Positions 61,722 through 64,000 of a stretch of DNA of 64,000 nucleotides are shown here, in pieces. Under the pieces are notes generated by a model, which was not told the DNA's origin, did no database searches, and was given only the letters and a program-made list of their open reading frames with translations. Position 1 is the stretch's first letter; every line of letters begins with the position of its first letter. Source of the stretch: Lacrimispora xylanolytica (GTDB taxonomy: Bacteria; Bacillota; Clostridia; Lachnospirales; Lachnospiraceae); assembly GCF_026723765.1 (NCBI RefSeq), contig NZ_CP113524.1, positions 4,179,501 to 4,243,500 on the forward strand, in the 5' to 3' direction. The translations under genes and the position numbers were made by a program.

Positions 61722-62696
61722 TTACGCACTGTCTCCGACCTCCAGCTTGGTCGGAAGATAAATTGTCATGTTGTCCTTTCGCCCTTCCCTGATCTGCTCA
61801 AGCAAAAGCTTAATGGCTGTCTGCCAGACGATTTCCGGGAACATGCGGACCTTAGTGAAGGTAGGCCATTTGGATTCCAGAGTCTCAATGTCCTTATAGA
61901 TGACCACTGCAACATCCTTAGGAATTCGAAGTCCTGCATCATAAAAAGCTTCTAAGGCTCCTTCTGCCACTTCTTCACTTCCTAATAGAACCGCCTCTGG
62001 AAGGCATCCGGATTCCACCGCCCTCTTCGCCAGCTCATAACCGCTTTCCTTACTGATATCTCCCAGATAGAAATATTTGTCTTCGTATAATTCCTTCTGG
62101 TTGAAAGCTGCTTTGATGCCCTCTAATCTGCGGTAGCCGATCTTTACCTGACCCTCTTCGTAAAGACCTCCTATGTAACCAACACTTCGGTACTTTTTCT
62201 GATCCACAAGATAAGAAAGCATCTCATGGATTCCCTTATTAAAGTCCATGACAATGCTGTCATATTCATAATCCTTAGGATCGGAATTGATGAATACGAT
62301 GGCATAGCCTTGCATCCGGAGAAATTCCATCTCTTCTTCGGAAAAAACACCAAATGCAATGATTCCGTCGTACTGTCCGGGCGTTCCCTTATCCATGCGC
62401 TCGAACCTTACCTCACTGTTTCCTGACATGGACTTAACGATTATGTCCAGGGAGGAAAGCCTGATGTTTGTCCGGTCCTTGCGGATAATGTGCCAGTCAG
62501 CCACACCAATGACAATTTCTCTTTTTTTCTGCGTATGACGCATCCTGGGTGGGACATATTTTAATTCGTGGGCAATCTTAAATATCCTCTTTTTCACTTC
62601 CGGGCTCACCACAATGGTTTCATCCTGATTGAGCACCCGGGATACGGTTGCGATGGAAACCTCCGCAAGCTGTGAAATTTCTTTAATTGTAGCCAT
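61722..62696 (-). CDS. LacI-family transcriptional regulator
   Basis: A 324-residue repressor. The N-terminal helix-turn-helix (ATIKEISQLAEVSIATVSRVLN) and hinge are typical, followed by a periplasmic-binding-protein-like domain (FVGVADWHI region, YDGIIAFGVFSEEEM, YIGGLYEEGQVKIGYRR). It is 47 bases before the phnD start, in the same orientation, so it probably belongs to the operon and controls it. A LacI regulator for a Phn-type transporter is less common than PhoB control; it hints that the imported compound is a nucleoside- or sugar-linked phosphorus compound. Confidence 0.92.
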   Translation of the reverse strand: MATIKEISQLAEVSIATVSRVLNQDETIVVSPEVKKRIFKIAHELKYVPPRMRHTQKKREIVIGVADWHIIRKDRTNIRLSSLDIIVKSMSGNSEVRFERMDKGTPGQYDGIIAFGVFSEEEMEFLRMQGYAIVFINSDPKDYEYDSIVMDFNKGIHEMLSYLVDQKKYRSVGYIGGLYEEGQVKIGYRRLEGIKAAFNQKELYEDKYFYLGDISKESGYELAKRAVESGCLPEAVLLGSEEVAEGALEAFYDAGLRIPKDVAVVIYKDIETLESKWPTFTKVRMFPEIVWQTAIKLLLEQIREGRKDNMTIYLPTKLEVGDSA

Positions 62697-62817
62697 AACC
62701 TATATCCTCACCTTTCAGATTTCATTATAATTGGACTCTCTGGTACCGTCAATAAGCAAAGTAAAATTTTACTAAAGTTTTACCTTGGCTTTAAATGAGA
62801 TTCAAATAAAAAGAGAA

Positions 62818-62870
62818 ATGAGGGCATCGCTCTATCACATCAAGGATGAAATTGCGATACCCTCACTATT
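62818..62870 (-). terminator. Terminator after topB
   Basis: On the - strand GAGGGTATCGC pairs with GCGATGCCCTC around a loop of about 23 bases, then TTTCTCTTTTT. It lies just past the topB stop. Confidence 0.75.
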
Positions 62871-62876
62871 AATTTA

Positions 62877-64000
62877 CTAATCTTCTTTCCCCAGATCCAG
62901 CTTTGCAAATGCCGCAGCAAATGGACTGTTGATGGCTTCCTTTGCTTCCTTGTTCTGCTGATTGATGTATTTCGCCACATCTCTTTTGGATACTCCGGCC
63001 CCTTCCTTGGTCCGGCGTTCCTTAAAGGCAGAAAGCTTTTCCTTATAGCCGCATTGGCAGACAAAGATCTGTCCATCTCCTTTTCCCTTTAGAGAAAGCT
63101 TTTTATGGCAGACCGGACACCTTGCGTTGCTGGTTCTTGAGATCACTTCCCGATGGCCGCATTCCCGGTCCTGGCAAACAAGCATCTCACTGTTTTTGCC
63201 CTTTACTGACAGCATCAGTTTTCCGCAGTCCGGACATTTTTTATTGGTCAGGTTATCATGGGAGAAACAGCCTTCTCCTGCCTTAATCTCATGAATCAGC
63301 TCCTCAGAGTACTGTCTGATATCCTTCATAAAGGCAGCTCGTTTTCTCGTTCCTCTGGCAATCTCAGAAAGCTTCATCTCCCAGTCAGCCGTAAGCTCCG
63401 GCTTCTTTAAATCCTCCGGCACCAGAGTGAGAAGCTGTCTGGCCTTGGAGGTGACGAAGATGTCCTTCCCCTTTTTCTCCAATAGAAAGCTGGAAAATAA
63501 TTTTTCTATGATATCAGCTCTGGTTGCTACGGTTCCCAGCCCCCCGGTCTCTCCAAGGGTCTTTGCCATATCTCTGTCTTTCGACTCCATATAGGAAACT
63601 GGATTTTCCATGGCGGACAAAAGAGTGGCCTCATTAAATGGAGCAGGTGGTTTTGTCTTTCCTTCTATCATGAAAAGGGTAAGTGAGGAGAGGCGCTCTC
63701 CTTTTTTAATGAGAGGCAGATTCTGTTCCTTTAATTCCTGCTCCTCCTCTTCCTCATCCTGGTTCTCATAGACTTCCTTCCAGCCTGAGTTTTTTACAGT
63801 TTTTCCACGAGCCACCAGCTTTTCTCCCCCTAAATCCACAAAGAGTTCTGTCTGTTCATACTCAAAGGGTGGATAAAGGACTGCGATAAATCTTCGGACC
63901 ACAAGATCATAGATCTTTCTCTCGTCAATGGTCATGTGATCCATCTGAACAAACTGCTCTGTTGGGATGATGGCATGATGGTCGGATACTTTTTTATCAT
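62877..64000 (-). CDS. topB: DNA topoisomerase III, C-terminal part (5' end outside window)
   Basis: The frame is open to the window edge. The edge codons give VSDHHAIIPTEQ, a strong topoisomerase III motif, and then ERKIYDLVVRRFIAVL, RADIIEKLF and the C-terminal zinc-ribbon segments (KKCPDCGKLML, ARCPVCHKKLSLKG, CQCGYKEKL). The active-site Tyr lies earlier and is outside the window. It is a type IA enzyme that relaxes or decatenates DNA. Confidence 0.95.
   Translation of the reverse strand, partial: DKKVSDHHAIIPTEQFVQMDHMTIDERKIYDLVVRRFIAVLYPPFEYEQTELFVDLGGEKLVARGKTVKNSGWKEVYENQDEEEEEQELKEQNLPLIKKGERLSSLTLFMIEGKTKPPAPFNEATLLSAMENPVSYMESKDRDMAKTLGETGGLGTVATRADIIEKLFSSFLLEKKGKDIFVTSKARQLLTLVPEDLKKPELTADWEMKLSEIARGTRKRAAFMKDIRQYSEELIHEIKAGEGCFSHDNLTNKKCPDCGKLMLSVKGKNSEMLVCQDRECGHREVISRTSNARCPVCHKKLSLKGKGDGQIFVCQCGYKEKLSAFKERRTKEGAGVSKRDVAKYINQQNKEAKEAINSPFAAAFAKLDLGKED

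Overview
The window looks like a chromosomal segment of a strictly anaerobic, spore-forming Clostridia member, probably Lachnospiraceae of the Lacrimispora/[Clostridium] saccharolyticum type. This rests on the gene content (pyruvate formate-lyase with its activase, small clostridial ferredoxin, gdpP-rplI-dnaB cluster, AraC-controlled glycoside loci, collagen-like proteins of the BclA type), strong AGGAGG ribosome sites and moderate GC. It is an inference from content. No rRNA or tRNA gene was recognised.

Layout. 1-6.5 kb: the end of a PTS beta-glucoside permease, a DUF4038 glycosidase, an alpha/beta hydrolase lacking its catalytic serine, a MATE exporter, and a quinone oxidoreductase divergent from an HxlR regulator. 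6.5-15.3 kb: an alpha-galactoside locus (binding protein, two permeases, GH36 alpha-galactosidase, AraC regulator, then GH4 alpha-galactosidase and a second AraC regulator). 15.3-19.4 kb: a fermentation operon whose pyruvate formate-lyase is split into a large chain without the glycyl-radical domain, a degenerate small peptide, a separate glycyl-radical peptide and the radical-SAM activase, followed by a ferredoxin. 19.5-33.2 kb: housekeeping and stress genes (C26 peptidase, MerR, dnaB-rplI-gdpP, TDT transporter, TetR/nitroreductase) and a VanRS-like two-component pair next to a VanY-like carboxypeptidase.

33.4-54.3 kb is the unusual region. On the + strand is a tandem array of seven paralogous seven-bladed beta-propeller (SBBP) genes, five intact and two with internal deletions. 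Five copies are preceded by a 31-bp promoter-like block. Converging on it from the - strand are three giant Gly-X-Y collagen-like genes with different C-terminal domains and a short head gene ending in a collagen stub. A ~2.0-kb element with a small ORF and a large serine recombinase lies exactly between the head gene and one collagen gene. Its ends share a 7-bp core. Removing the element in silico restores a 17-bp perfect palindrome (candidate attB), leaves a near-palindromic circle junction (candidate attP), and fuses the two ORFs in frame into one 715-residue protein. This resembles sporulation-gene-interrupting elements such as skin and SPbeta, reduced to the recombinase. The link to the spore surface is inference.

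54.7-64 kb: amtB-glnK with a terminator-like leader hairpin, a LacI-phnDCEE-nucleotidase operon, and the 3' part of topB. Coordinates, motifs, repeat arms and reading frames were read directly from the sequence. Family names come from remembered motifs, and no database search was run.
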